A stretch of 64,000 nucleotides of DNA from Notospermus geniculatus (taxonomy: Eukaryota > Nemertea > Pilidiophora > Heteronemertea > Lineidae): NCBI GenBank assembly GCA_002633025.1, contig NMRB01000208.1:299017-363016 (forward strand). The letters are read 5' to 3'. How positions within the stretch are numbered: position 1 is the stretch's first letter; each line of letters opens with the position of its first letter. Under the pieces are notes generated by a model. The model worked only from the letters and a program-made list of their open reading frames with translations, ran no database searches and was not told the DNA's origin. A program made the position numbers and the translations under genes. Of the stretch, positions 21,601 to 32,420 are shown in pieces.

Positions 21601-22232
21601 TAATCAGATCGAGTAACCCGGTGTTTCCTTGCGATAGACCGGCCCCAAAGTGACCAACGGTGTATCAACAATCTTACCGGCCATAATAAGAATGGCAAAA
21701 ACCACTCAGCTATGATTGGTCATGGCAAAAACGCCACGCCAGCATCGGCGATTGCTATGGAGTGGTCTCAACGAACGCTTTGATCATTTATCTAAATTTG
21801 ATTGGACGTGATCATGTGGACATTTTCTGTCGCTGTTGTCTTAGGAAATGACCTTCGACCCCTCGCTGAGATCCCGCCGTCATCTTTTAAGACCACCAGA
21901 TGATATATTAGTATGCTCGACAAACAGGAGACAGATTATCATGACGAGAATGAGATGACGGAGGAAATGTTTGTAACGAGGTCCGCCGGTCACTAACCCG
22001 TCATTACTTTACGCACAAACTCTGTGCATGACGAGTCCGCTTCATAACCAGTTTAAGACATTTAACTCCGTCAGATCATCTCAGAAAATTGACTCCTGCT
22101 GGCACTAAATGCTAACTAATGTCATCACAGTTGTCAGATGTCGATTAAACCTCTACTTTTGACGTCAAGATGCCATCATATTCTTTTGAGAGTTTGACAC
22201 TCATCTCAGAAGTGGCAATGTTATCGACAAAT
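21601..22232. other. Unassigned stretch
   Basis: A loosely duplicated phrase, GGCAAAAACCACTCAGC and GGCAAAAACGCCACGCC, lies near 21692-21742. No frame above 60 codons. Confidence 0.5.
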
Positions 22233-22415
22233 TACAGTGGAACCTCTCTATTAAGGACACCTCTGGGACTGACAAAAGTTGTCCTTAATTGAGAGGTGTC
22301 CTGATCAGAGTGGTAAAAATGAATAGAAATGATCAACTTGGGACTGAACTTCAGTGTCCTTAATAGAGAGAGGTGTCCTCCTGGCAGAGTGTCCCTTAAG
22401 GGAGGTTCCACTGTA
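22233..22415. mobile_element. MITE family C, copy 4 (best preserved)
   Basis: TACAGTGGAACCTCTCTATT at the left and GGAGGTTCCACTGTA at the right, with TA at both outer edges. Inner segments GGACACCTCTGGGACTGAC, AATTGAGAGGTGTCCTGAT and AATAGAGAGAGGTGTCC match the other copies. The 87-codon minus frame over it is the element read through. Confidence 0.85.
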
Positions 22416-22832
22416 TTTCGATTTTGACAGTTTCCTCTGGGCCCTCTGGTTTCCTTCTGCTCAACATTAAAATTGGCCGATTGTTGTCCTGCCATATTTA
22501 GGGGCCTAGTGCTCAGCGCAAAATTGAGTCTAGTTCCACTGTAATCAGTTAATCGTTTAGAGCCCTGCGTGGGTGAGTTTGTTTCAGACGTTCTAACTTC
22601 CTAGAAAATCCCTCCCACACTATGAACTACCACGAACTGGCCACTGACAGATGGTCAAGCTTTTAAGCTATCGCCGCCAAGAACGATCAATTCCGTTAAC
22701 CAGGAGATAACAGATGAGTATCGCCCAATAAAATGATGGATATGGACTTCTGATGAAGAAGACGGCATCGCATGATGAACATTTACTGTTTTGTGTTGTG
22801 TTCGTCATTTTGCACAAGTTTTCGTCAGTTGT
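22416..22832. other. Unassigned stretch
   Basis: No structure found apart from frames on both strands that continue into the family T element. Confidence 0.45.
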
Positions 22833-22944
22833 CTGGCATCCTGCCATAGCAGAGGTTTTTACCTCGCTCTTCATCCACTCACACTTTGTTTGTGTGTGTA
22901 TGAAGAGGAGTGAGACCAAGGCCCTGCTGTGGGAGAATGGTTGT
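22833..22944. mobile_element. Foldback MITE, family T, copy 2
   Basis: GGCATCCTGCCATAGCAGAG, ACCTCGCTCTTCATCCACTC, then ATGAAGAGGAGTGAGACC and GGCCCTGCTGTGGGAGAATG form a long imperfect hairpin. The same arms are at 62016-62114. Confidence 0.75.
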
Positions 22945-23586
22945 CGGGGAAAGAATCAAGTAGCTACTGCCGTAGAAACTCCACAGGCTCCCATGGGACT
23001 GGAAAATGCTACCCTCGATGGATAGGTGTCCAAATTACACAGTCCTCANTATGGGTCTTTCGCAATTGAACGGTTTGCTGAATATTCACTTTTACGTCAT
23101 CATCTTGTGAGCAGTTGTGACGTGTGCACAGACGCTAAATGAAGGCCTATACACTAGCCGGCCACAGTTCACGGGTAAGAAGCACGGTACGCGTGAGGCG
23201 AGTACTGTTTGTAAAATAGCCCGGTTAATAGGCTTTTTTTCGCTGTGAGCATTCTCTGTTGTCAAAGTCTTGGAACACAAAGGATCAGCATACCCTATCA
23301 ATAGAGTGGCGCTGATTGTGAAAAATCCCTATTGATCATGTTCTGATCGTATCACACAATACAAGCGCAGTGGGCCTCTCGGTCAACTCGTATGACTCGA
23401 GCACAGTCAAAAGATTACCTCGTCTTATCCGTAAACGCCGATCTTTACGGACAGTTCTTAGGCTTGGGCTATAGCCGTGTCTCTCTGCGAAACCGCTATA
23501 TCTTATCCGTTTCACCGGTTACGGTTACGTTTAACTAAATGTAGTCGATCAGCTAAACGTGAGGGTGCGAAAGCTCTCTAGTGACA
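22945..23586. other. Unassigned stretch
   Basis: Contains an N at 23049. A 69-codon minus frame at 23092-23301 is not recognised. Confidence 0.5.
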
Positions 23587-23690
23587 GGACAAAACGTACC
23601 CGGACAAAATGTACTGGACAAAAGGTACCCAGACGAAATGTGCCTCGGGAAAAGGTCTAGGACAAAACGTACCTAGGACAATACAGGACA
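23587..23690. repeat. GGACAAAACGTACC short tandem repeat
   Basis: Six or seven diverged units of 14-17 bp: GGACAAAACGTACCC, GGACAAAATGTACT, GGACAAAAGGTACCC, AGACGAAATGTGCC, GGACAAAACGTACCT. Related loose arrays lie at 13372-13500 and 42690-42775. Confidence 0.8.
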
Positions 23691-23718
23691 GTTCTGCAGT
23701 AGGCCTATATGTGGGTCT

Positions 23719-23767
23719 TGCTGGCTGTCCTGTGCTAGGACTAGCTGGCTGTCTGGTGCTAGAACTT
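23719..23767. repeat. 24-bp tandem duplication
   Basis: CTGGCTGTCCTGTGCTAG followed by CTGGCTGTCTGGTGCTAG. It sits just beyond the tRNA-like segment, in the position of a SINE body. Confidence 0.75.
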
Positions 23768-23784
23768 GGCAGTTGAGAGTACAG

Positions 23785-23862
23785 TGACGACTCAGCCAAG
23801 GATCGAACCCGTGACATCTCAGTCGCGAGTCCAACACCCAACCACTGTGCCACCGCGCTGTC
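23785..23862 (-). mobile_element. tRNA-like SINE head, different type
   Basis: On the minus strand, GACAGCGCGGTGGCACAGTGG gives an A-box-like segment. GGGTTCGATCC, a strong B box, follows about 35 bp later. The acceptor arms do not pair, so it is not a functional tRNA gene. No other copy was seen in the window. Confidence 0.6.
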
Positions 23863-23870
23863 TGAGCTCA

Positions 23871-24452
23871 CAGATTTAGTTGTCTTATTTGTCAACTCAG
23901 TAACGCAAATCATTTCAGATACTCTCAAAGTCATTCATCAAGAACGCAAAATCTTCCCCAATCACCTCAACCAGATCAGTTCCAAATCCATTGAATCCAA
24001 GCACACACCAATTCAATTAACGCGCAATCTCCTATTTGCTCGTTTGTCCCATCACGAAGGATAAACAGAAAGTCTTGTTCTCGATGCGAATGCCACAGGC
24101 GGGTGTCGAATGACGCACGCGGTGATTAGAACGTTCATTATACGGCACCGTAATGGATGCAGGGTCACAAACATCAGCGATATGACGATTGGCCGTCTCG
24201 GTCGTGGCTGACCCTCCGTGCAACCTTTGCCATTCAGTTAAATGGTTCGTTCATTTGGTCGTTTTGTATCAGATATATTGCCATCTGTCCTGTGCAACTC
24301 TCCAGAACGGTAAATCAATCGCCGTCATCACAGGTCATGCGTCCCGCTGACTGGTTCGTGACATCAAAAATAAAAGGTTTAGTAAAGTACAACCTAACTT
24401 GCGTAAAAGTGTAAATGTCGTCTAATCCAATGGAACAGGGTACCAAGTATCT
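23871..24452. other. Unassigned stretch
   Basis: An 85-codon plus frame at 24157-24414 lies opposite a 63-codon minus frame. No motifs. Confidence 0.5.
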
Positions 24453-24744
24453 TAGGGCATATTCGAATTCTCGTTCTTGACCACACTCGTGCTGACCCAG
24501 TTCATGTAGATGTTGACTTAACTCGAGAACGGCGGTCTCGAACGCCGAGAACGCAACTCGAGTCGGGCAAGAACATGTTCTTCTTCACCCTCCGCAGAAT
24601 GGGGAGTGAGAAGAACACGTTCTTGACCCGACACAGGTTGCGTTCAGAACGGTTCTCGTGACTGCCGTTCTCGAGTTGAGTCAACATTTACATGAACTAG
24701 GTCAGCACGAGTGTGGTCAAGAACGAGGATTCGAATACGCCCTT
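24453..24744. mobile_element. Near-complete palindromic foldback element, family K
   Basis: Arms of about 140 bp with few mismatches: GGGCATATTCGAATTCTCG, TCTTGACCACACTCGTGCTG and TTGACTTAACTCGAGAACGG at the left, mirrored by CCGTTCTCGAGTTGAGTCAA, CAGCACGAGTGTGGTCAAGA and CGAGGATTCGAATACGCCC at the right. Transcription across it would give one long hairpin RNA. Confidence 0.88.
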
Positions 24745-24769
24745 GGGTAATGGCTGCCGGCATAAGGGT

Positions 24770-24865
24770 CAGGGGTTAGGGTTAGGATTAGGAGCAGGCT
24801 TTAAGGGTCAGTCGTAGTAGGCCAGGTATCAAGGGTTGTGGGATAGGGACTCAGGGTTAGGATTC
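24770..24865. repeat. Short interstitial telomere-like stretch
   Basis: GGGGTTAGGGTTAGGATTAGG near 24772, with further GGGTTAGGATT at 24852. Two perfect TTAGGG units only, so it is a minor vestige. Confidence 0.5.
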
Positions 24866-25392
24866 AGAGTGGACGACATTCACCCCTTCAGCGAAAGTCC
24901 CTTTACAAATGGCAGTAAAAAGTTTACTTCTTAAACCCAGTGATTTGCAACTGAACAGATGACTTGCCATCTTGTTTATTGGGACAACTTCCCACTCAGT
25001 TAAGGAATCTGACAGATTTGTGCCAATACCGTTGTCTTTCCAAACCATGTTTCAAAGCTTCAGTTCAAAGCTGCCTCTAAATATGCATTCAACACTGCCC
25101 CCAAATTGACAGTCCCGTAATACTCACCGTTTGCCAAACCCACGCAACCTCCTACCGCCTTTCAGACTCCGTAGCCACCAATTTGTTTTCTGTCGCATCG
25201 CTAGTCACAAAACATCTGTTTTGCGGTGAGACGCTGACCGCCGGACGTATAGGAAGAGTTCCGCTTGCCTCTGACAGCCAACTGCAAAAAGTAGTGACAC
25301 TCTTCACGATGGTTGTATAGTCGTCTTTTTCATTGTAAAGTGGGTGTCCATCCTATTTGCTTGGGGTTGTGCATCCCATGTCATGCTGGTTT
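24866..25392. other. Unassigned stretch
   Basis: Only a 63-codon minus frame. No repeats seen. Confidence 0.5.
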
Positions 25393-25790
25393 AAGAATGG
25401 TCCAAAGTTCCTGCCGTAGCAAATCTTGGCCTTGAGCAGGAGCATAGCGAGGGTTTGGTAACACAGAGAAATGAGTTTCTCGTTGAGTTTTTCACCAAGT
25501 CCTACCAATTCGCTGGTTCTTACGCACTTAAGACTGGGGTAAGAATGGTCCGAAGATCCTTGCTGTCCCAGATCTCGGGCTGGATCGAGCGTAGCAAGGG
25601 TTGCAAAGGCACATAGAAGTAAGGTGCTGATTCATGACCAACGTCAAGGGAGGGTCAGAGACAGAAGTGCTTCAAGCTTTGCCCGATGTGTCCCTCTTGT
25701 GGTCCAAGGATCTTTGCTATTGCAAATCCCAGTTGAGGGTGGGGCATGAGCAAGGATTGTGGTAATGCATAGAAGTGAGGGGGCAAATTC
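25393..25790. repeat. About 150-bp imperfect tandem repeat, three units
   Basis: The phrases AAGAATGGTCCAAAGTTCC, GAGCATAGCGAGGGTTTGG and ACACAGAGAAATGAG recur as AAGAATGGTCCGAAGATCC / GAGCGTAGCAAGGGTTGC / CACATAGAAGTAAGG, and as GTGGTCCAAGGATCTTTGC / GAGCAAGGATTGTGG / GCATAGAAGTGAGG. Divergence is high. Confidence 0.6.
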
Positions 25791-25794
25791 AGAA

Positions 25795-25935
25795 ACAGAC
25801 TGTATGGTACCCCAGTTGTGGCACGGCTCAACCCGCCGGCAAGAGAGGATTTCTTTATGGCCCCGTTGCTGGCGCAGTGGGCTCTCAAATGTTGAGATGG
25901 TCAGCACTTGGATGGGTGACCAACGTGTGCGATAC
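25795..25935 (+). mobile_element. 5S-rRNA-related SINE, family 3, copy 2
   Basis: TGGCACGGCTCAACCCGCC, GAGGATTTCTTTATGGCCCC, then TTGAGATGGTCAGCACTTGG and ATGGGTGACCAACG. The last two match the 5S rRNA internal region. Relative to copy 1, it lacks the GAAGTTAAGCA segment. Confidence 0.6.
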
Positions 25936-26479
25936 ATGAAACGCCTTCGAAATTCGCCGAAGTGCCCCTTCCCTGCTCCTATGCCAGTATGGAGGTGGCA
26001 TCACCATATTTGCCAAGCAATCACGTCCTGCTATCAGTGAAGCACTATTACAGTATGTTGACTTCTGATACATCTCTTGTAGCTCACCTTCTAGCACCAA
26101 CGGATTGCCGGCTATCAGCGGTCACCTGCTTTCAGCAGCCATCTGCTCGACCAGCAATTATAGTACTGTCCGCCACTGAGAGTTCGGAAGTGAGACACTT
26201 TGAGTGATCTAGTACTACGGAAGAAAGGCTCGAATAGAGTCTTGATAATTGCTAGTTGTACTTTCTGCGGGTGAGAGATTCTCGGCGAGGATGACAGAGT
26301 ATCGTATTCCAAAAAGTTGGACTGACTGACCGCAGGTTTTGTGACTGCTCAATGGACATAAAAGACAGAAGGTGATGCAGCAGAATGGTCACAGGAGGAG
26401 AATTCAGGGCCATTATGCTGTTGTGGTACATGTAGATCTAGGAGGTGTTGTAGGCCCTCGAGCCTAAAGACTTTGGGTT
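25936..26479. other. Unassigned stretch
   Basis: Opposing frames of 65-93 codons, none recognised. Confidence 0.45.
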
Positions 26480-26552
26480 TGATTGAAGAAGGTCTGCCCT
26501 GCATGCGGGAGATCCGGGTTCGATTCCTGGTGCAGTCTGCGACACTGGCTAA
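26480..26552 (+). other. tRNA-like fragment
   Basis: CATGCGGGAGATCCGGGTTCGATTCCTGG contains a good B box and T-arm-like context. I see no clear A box at the right distance. Confidence 0.35.
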
Positions 26553-26710
26553 AGTCCCTTCCACCCTCTGTGACTTGATGCGACTAGACTCACTACAAGG
26601 GGTTTATTCTGTCATATCATGAACATGGTTGCATGAGTCTGTTGCCGGCGGCTGAACATGTTAAGTCCCCTGAGTCGTTAGACGATCGAGGTTCACAATG
26701 GGAGTTGTAA

Positions 26711-26962
26711 CCAATAGGCGCTTCTTGAATTCGCAGATCTGCGCATTTCCGCCGAAATCTCAACCAGAACCTCGAGCTAAACCAGGTGACGTGACACCAT
26801 CCATGATTCAGCAATGGTCGAGTCTGATGCAATGTCTTCGACGTCACTGTCGTGGGGCTGTCTGCGTTACGTCATCCAGTTTCAGACCGAGGTTGTGGTT
26901 GAGATTTTGGCAGAAGTGCGCAGATCTTTGTCGTTTACGTGAATTTGAAAACGGTCTATTGG
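26711..26962. mobile_element. Foldback MITE, family L, copy 1
   Basis: CCAATAGGCGCTTCTTGAAT and CGCAGATCTGCGCATTTCCGCC at the left pair with GGCAGAAGTGCGCAGATC and CGGTCTATTGG at the right. Deeper arms pair (CAACCAGAACCTCGAGC with GAGGTTGTGGTTG). A full second copy is at 38911-39159 and half of one at 43252-43355. Confidence 0.85.
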
Positions 26963-27320
26963 AGTCGTACATTTCTTCTCATGATTTGATGATCGTTGTG
27001 GGTGGTTGAAAGTCGTAAATCCGCTTGGATCACATCAGCGAGCTTTGACTCGACGCATCGTGTGGATACCCCTGGTTGTAGACTAACCGGTCACAAGTCC
27101 CCTACCACGACGAGACAGTCATAAAACATTTAAAGGCCTTCACACACTTTTGCATTTCACGCTACATTTGGCAATGAATCCTGCATTATTTTCTGCCAGG
27201 CTGCCTCCAGACAGTGGATGCATCCAAAAATCACACTAGTCTGGACAAGTGTGTGGATACCTTCGATATTGGGCTAAAGACATGGAACCTTTCGAATTGA
27301 TTGTTCACTAGACACTGAGA
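26963..27320. other. Unassigned stretch
   Basis: No repeats or frames of note. Confidence 0.5.
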
Positions 27321-27609
27321 GCCATTGCGGTGTAGTTGTCCAGGTCTCTGACTAGTAGTCAGAGGGTCCTGAGTTCGAGTCCCGCAGGGCATGAGACTTT
27401 GGGCAAGTCTCTTTGCCTCACTGGCCTCCACCCAGGTGTATTAAATGGGTACCAGTCGGAAATGCTCAGATTGTAGTGACGAATGAGCAGCTCATCTGAG
27501 TTCTACTGAAAGGTTTCAGGATAGACTGGGGTCAAAGTGTAAAGTTGGATGAGAACCTCTACCGTTTTTGATATCAGATATAAACCCATACTTAACTTTG
27601 AACTTTGGC
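27321..27609 (+). mobile_element. tRNA-headed SINE, family 2, copy 2
   Basis: GCGGTGTAGTTGTCCAGG (A-box region) and GAGTTCGAGTCCC (B-box region), then GACTTTGGGCAAGTCTC, CCACCCAGGTGTATTAAATG, AATGAGCAGCTCATCTGAG and CTTAACTTTGAACTTTGG. It is collinear with 813-1106 on the other strand. Confidence 0.82.
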
Positions 27610-28249
27610 AGTATGAAGACATACTATAGTATTATGAGTGACAACTAACATCAACTGATTTGAAATGAGGAGGGTTGGATCTCTCGTCATATCAAGGCAA
27701 TATACATAAAAACTGCGACTGCTGCAAGTTAATCATTCAGATGCATAATCGCCGGAAGCAAATACAGAAAATTACCGCAACACCGACACAGCAACAGAAA
27801 TGTGAAAAATAGTTAAAAAGCAATTCACTGTCAAATCTCATGCATACTAAACAGGTACGGCATTGTCAATTTGCATAATAAACATCCAGGTAAATTTGGA
27901 ATAAAGATTATCGGATGTGGCTGTAATATTTTGAATGTAATTACTCGTCGTGGTGTCCCTCTTGTTTCAAGACTTTTCAAGCGGCACGCTGTGCTTCAGT
28001 AACTTGGTATTGTGTCTGCATTCAGCGGTTGCGCGTACTCTTCTGAAGTGTGCTTCTGACAGATATTTTTGGTTTAATTGTTAATCAATTGTAATTGGAT
28101 AGAAAGTGGAATAAAGATTTAGATAGAAAGTGGGCTTTGAATTAGGATTGGGCTGATGCAAGAGAATACAGAAGCCTGATACTTGTTTCATTGAGTCCGT
28201 CTGTAGAAAATTACACGCACCCGTTTTTGACGCTATTTTCAGGATGTTT
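27610..28249. other. Unassigned stretch
   Basis: No frame over 60 codons. ATAGAAAGTGG with flanking AAAGATTTAG repeats once near 28099-28133. Confidence 0.5.
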
Positions 28250-28550
28250 TAGAGTGGACCCTCTGTAACTGGACACCTCTGCACAGAGGACACCTCACCT
28301 CTGTATTCAGGACACCAGAACTCAGTCCTAAATTTCCTGTTTACATTGACCTCGGTAATCAGGACACCTGTCGGTTAGGACAGCATGGTGTGTCAGTTTC
28401 AGTGGTGTCCATATAAAGGACATCTCCGGGACAGTTCGTGCCCTTAATTGAGAGGTGTCCTGATTACAGAGGTCAAAATGAATAGAAATGGCAGTTTGGG
28501 ACATTGGTGTCCTAAATAGAGAGGTGTCCGCTAAGAGAGGTTCCCTGTAG
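28250..28550. mobile_element. MITE family C, composite of two copies
   Basis: GAGTGGACCCTCTGTAACTG starts one copy, with GGACACCTGTCGGTTAGGAC inside. A second begins near 28408 (GTGTCCATATAAAGGAC) and ends GCTAAGAGAGGTTCCCTGTA. The doubled length and repeated internal GACCTCGGTAATCAGGACAC / CCTGATTACAGAGGTC fit two joined copies. Confidence 0.65.
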
Positions 28551-28554
28551 AAAC

Positions 28555-28670
28555 CAGGGACAGATCCACGATTTCGGAAAAGAGGGGGCGCACTGTGCTA
28601 GAAACATTGAAATCTGCGGTGAATTTCAATGATTTGCTCCGAATTTCAGAATTTCACGGATCCGCACCTG
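28555..28670. mobile_element. hAT-like MITE, family P, copy 1, 5-bp target duplication
   Basis: It starts CAGGGACAGATCCACG and ends CACGGATCCGCACCTG. GAAAC flanks it at 28550-28554 and 28671-28675. The middle (GGGGGCGCACTGTGCTAG, AATCTGCGGTGAATTTC) is the reverse complement of the copy at 59950-60093. Confidence 0.8.
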
Positions 28671-28691
28671 GAAACAAGGTTTCTGTCTTAA

Positions 28692-28914
28692 GTGTGCAGC
28701 ACACGAGGCGATATCACAAGCGATCTGATCGCCACTGAGCAAAATTGGCTGTTGACGCCAGGTGTGCGCTGGACAGCGATGCGTGGAGTCTTCTCGCCAG
28801 CGACGATCACCCAACATTAAACAATACCAAAACCGATTAACCTAGCCTGCATGGCTGGTGAGAAGATCGGTGGCGGTCACATCGCTTGTGATCTCACCTG
28901 ACGTGCTCCTGGCT
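28692..28914. mobile_element. MITE, family Q, copy 1
   Basis: The left end GTGTGCAGCACACGAGGCG and the right end ACGTGCTCCTGGCT are inverted. Inside: CAAGCGATCTGATCGCC, CTGTTGACGCCAGGTGTGCG and AAACAATACCAAAACCGAT. Collinear copies are at 61585-61809 (reverse) and 55136-55303 (partial). Confidence 0.8.
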
Positions 28915-31287
28915 TTAGAATATCATAAAATGCAAACCTGGGAGTCAATTTGGTCGCGATGGCAGTTCCTTCGTTTTGGTCACATTCCACAATTGATCCT
29001 TCGATTATTGCCCGTAACCAATTTACCTGACATTCCCAAATTGTCAATGATGCTGAAGAAGCACTCTGTAAGTGAATGCAATCGCCATCATTACGTTATC
29101 AAACAATAAAAGGAAATGTCAATAATGCTGGTCATTACGTGAAAATGTGAAAAATATTTTATTGAACTACAAAGAATCGTTGGTTTCCGAAAAATGCCGT
29201 ATTGCTGCGTTTTCCATTTGCGTGTTGTCTGGGGGTAATATTTGAATAGAGTCACGAGAGTTTGCATCACGGCATCGATAGTTTCAATAATTATTTAAAC
29301 GTTGCCTCCAAGCATGGCTCTTTTCAAAAAAATATGTGTACTTTCATCTTCTGCCGACCTCTAGGCCCTTGGCAAATTTCGCCATGCCCAAAGGCATTTG
29401 TGAACATTGAATAATGAGCTGGATTAATATTAACCCTTGCGTACGCTGACCTTTGGTGTGGTTTTCAATTTTTATGCCAGCCAAAGCACTACATCTTCTT
29501 TAGTGTGTTCGCTCACTTGCACAGCACTTGGGGAAGCTCAGCTATCGTGCATTGTGGAGCATGCACAGCGAGGCCGATTAAACGAGCAAGTGTCGTACCT
29601 GATTGGAGTGAAGTGTCATGGTGTCTATGATGTGCCATGTGAATGAACGGTATCGTGCCTGGCTTGAGTAAAGTGTCATGGCACCAAAGTATTTTCCTCT
29701 TTCTCCATTGGCTGAATCAGTTTCGCCGCCATCTTTTCCCAAAGTACCCGGCTCAGAGGGTCACTCACTTGGGCCAGGCACGAGTAAGCGTGAGTTGTGA
29801 TCTCAGAGCTAAGAAGAATGCTGTGGCGCTTACTCGGGGAAGCGCGGCGCTAGTAATCGAACACGCCACATCAAACCAGAGTCGTTATGGTACTTGTAGG
29901 CTTAGCATTTCACGAATGCAGACCACAGTTTCTCACTGGAATTTGGGAATCAGACTTCAAAAATTTCCTAAAACTTGTAAAAATCTCCAGACTTGTGGCA
30001 CTTTAAGGGTTAACAACAGCATCAATTTAAGAGTTACATCACGCCAACCAACAACAGACCTATCATTTACATGCAGCGTTTTCTATTCTTCCACTTTGAT
30101 CAAATCACTCCTACTATCATAATAACAACTACCTTTGCTCCGCAAGTGTCATTATTTTTGTTACGGGATCGACGGAGCCTTTGAAGGGTACTTCTGCGAT
30201 GTTACAGCACTCAAGTACTGTTACAGCACTCAAGTACCCGTGAAGAAGATTGTGATTGAATCAATGACGTTACAGAAAAATGTGTGTGCTGTGTTATGAA
30301 GACACCTGCTGCCAGGGTTGAATGCATCAGTTATGTTAGAAGATCAAGGGGGACTTTTCTGTCTTATGATCGTGGAGAGTAGAAATAAAAGAGGACAGCG
30401 TAATTTAAGAATGGAGTCAAGGGTCGCGTGCCAAGTATGGCATTATTTGACCTCCAGACAAAGTCGGCAAATAAGAGTACCGGTACTGCAGGAGGAAACT
30501 GGAGTGCTCGAGAAACCTGCAGAGGGGCCGTCTCAGGGTCCGACTGGGATAGAATCCAGAGCTCATATTCTTGCTAGGCTTACTAGGCTTAGTTACTTCT
30601 TAAGTGGTGAGTTTGTAGGCTACAGCCAGTTGTACACAACTAAGCTTGCAAGGTTTTATGAACATGGGCCCAGAATGGCAGCAGACATTAGCGCTTGTCA
30701 TGGTGACATGCGTCGATGTTTTCACTGTGCCACTTTGCGTGACCCTTGCCACTGGACCGCCGCGCTCCCCTGTAGCATGAATACAGAGGAACTGCCGCCA
30801 TACCATCCAACAGCACGGTTTCATACTGGAGCGTGACAAAAGCCCTGTGGTAGGAGGATGGAATTACCAATGCCAAATCACAATAAAGCTGATAATGAGT
30901 AGGCCTATAGTAGCCTACTTGCATTTGCCATTTTGCCTTTCTATTACGGCAAGTTTACCTGATCTCTGCAACCCCAACTGCTTACCATAACATCCAGAAG
31001 GTCATTGATGTGTGGGTAATAGCATTAGTCACCCCATTGACAACATTAGCCCACCCGTATCAAAGGCTAGTCAACATTTAGCAAAGAGTAGCTACCGTCA
31101 AGATCAGTTACCTTCTGACCGTCACTCAGTGATGCATTCTTAGGTATGCTTCACAAATTTGTGTCCAGCGGGTCTGTCGGTTGATTTCCTGTTGCGGAGA
31201 TGAGATGTCGTACACGTTGTGACGATAGATTCACTGTTCATTGGCTAATATGATTTGACTCTAATCCAATGACCAGTGACCCTTTCA
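28915..31287. other. Long unassigned stretch
   Basis: The longest repeat-poor block in the window. It holds frames of 159 codons (29643-30122) and 172 codons (30318-30836). Neither shows a domain, signal peptide or repeat, and opposite-strand frames overlap the second. A small direct duplication, TGTTACAGCACTCAAGTAC, occurs at 30199-30236. GACAAAAGCCCTGTGGTAGG at 30835-30862 resembles one arm of MITE family T. Confidence 0.5.
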
Positions 31288-31405
31288 GTGCCTTGAGATC
31301 AGTTTTGTCAAAAATAAATATAAATACGAAGTCCTTGAAAGGTGCCTGAAGTCCATCTGATTGGAAAGTTCTGAGAGAGTGCTTTCCAATGAATGAGCAA
31401 CATAA
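31288..31405. repeat. Diverged dispersed repeat, copy 2
   Basis: GCCTTGAGATCAGTTTTGTC, AAAAATAAATAT, GAAAGGTGCCTGAAG, ATTGGAAAGTTCTGAGAGAG, parallel to 1577-1690. GGAAAG and CTTTCC near its end make a small palindrome. Confidence 0.4.
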
Positions 31406-31409
31406 CTTT

Positions 31410-31830
31410 TTAGCTCACCTGGGTGAGCTGTTATCATGGTGCAGTGTCTGTCTCATTCATTATCACAGCACATTTTTAGCTCACCGGATGAGCTTTTACA
31501 ATGGTGCAGCGTCTGTCGTCGTCCGTTAACAGAGCACGTTTTGTAACTGCTGGGACTATTGACCTGAAGCTTTGTACATACACCCCCCCACACACACACT
31601 TCAGATGACCTCTGACATCAAGTTTCTGTCAGATTCAATTCTTGGCATGGCCACTAGGTGGCCAAAACGTAAAATGCAAAAGTTCAATAACTCCTGAACT
31701 ACTGCCTGGATCATCTCCAAATTTTTGTCATAGGTACATCTAACAAGGATGCATGACATATCTGAAGGTTTTTGATTTGACCTACTGGTATGTTCCTCAT
31801 TCCTCTGTGACTAGTTTTCTGTGAGATTTC
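31410..31830 (+). mobile_element. Dispersed TTTAGCTCACC repeat, doubled head
   Basis: TTTAGCTCACCTGGGTGAGC with ATGGTGCAGTGTCTGTC, then again TTTAGCTCACCGGATGAGC with ATGGTGCAGCGTCTGTCG. GAAGCTTTGTACATACACC, CAATAACTCCTGAACTACTG and GGATGCATGACATATCTGAAGG follow. From memory, elements with this head and CTCCTGAA-type body are common in marine invertebrate genomes. The class is not settled by what I see. Confidence 0.65.
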
Positions 31831-32420
31831 TGCATTTGGTAGGCACAGCCCAAATCGTTCATCATCCATCTTGTTAGATTCAGCTAAGTCTTAAAACGGA
31901 TCTCATGAAAGTATTTGACCACAACTCCATGCATGTGAACGCATCTACCGGTGGCAAATTTGACAATCGCATCTGACGAGAATACAATAAAGCGAATACT
32001 CTTATTGGTCGTAATCTTAACCAATAAGTTGATTTCCCAATGGTCCGTCTGTCGGTGTCACAGTAACACTGATTTGCATACCAAAGAAGTCGGGAGTTTT
32101 GTTCCAGAATTTCCGACTGTTCTATCATGATACGTTAGACATCAATGATTTCAAGGATCACCAATTCACCGCCAAAGTCACCTCGGTAGTGACTTTCGAT
32201 TATGGATGTCAATTGGCTAGAGGCTCATGGGATACATACTTTCGTATCCTTCCCATGTTGCACCTGCGGCATGTTCCGCTGATATTAATATTAATCTTGG
32301 ATGCGATGAACTGCGGGCAGTTTGGGTGTCGCGACGTGTTTGTTTACTGACTGCTGAGTGCGGAGACTGAAGTAACTAGCCAATGGCAGTGTTGAATCTG
32401 TATGTTAGTGAGATAAGTGC
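31831..32420. other. Unassigned stretch
   Basis: Opposing 82-83 codon frames at 31880-32350, not recognised. Confidence 0.5.

Noticed and set aside
23785-23862. A functional tRNA gene
   Set aside because: A and B boxes are present, but the acceptor arms do not pair and the anticodon arm is poor; better read as a SINE head.
24770-24865. Telomere or chromosome end
   Set aside because: Only two intact TTAGGG units, surrounded by ordinary sequence.
29643-30122. 159-codon plus-strand frame
   Set aside because: No recognisable motif; the upstream phrase GAGTGAAGTGTCATGG / GAGTAAAGTGTCATGG is a small duplication that helps keep it open.
30318-30836. 172-codon plus-strand frame, the longest in the window
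   Set aside because: No domain, signal peptide or composition typical of a protein; opposite-strand frames overlap it, and a single-exon gene of this kind has no support.
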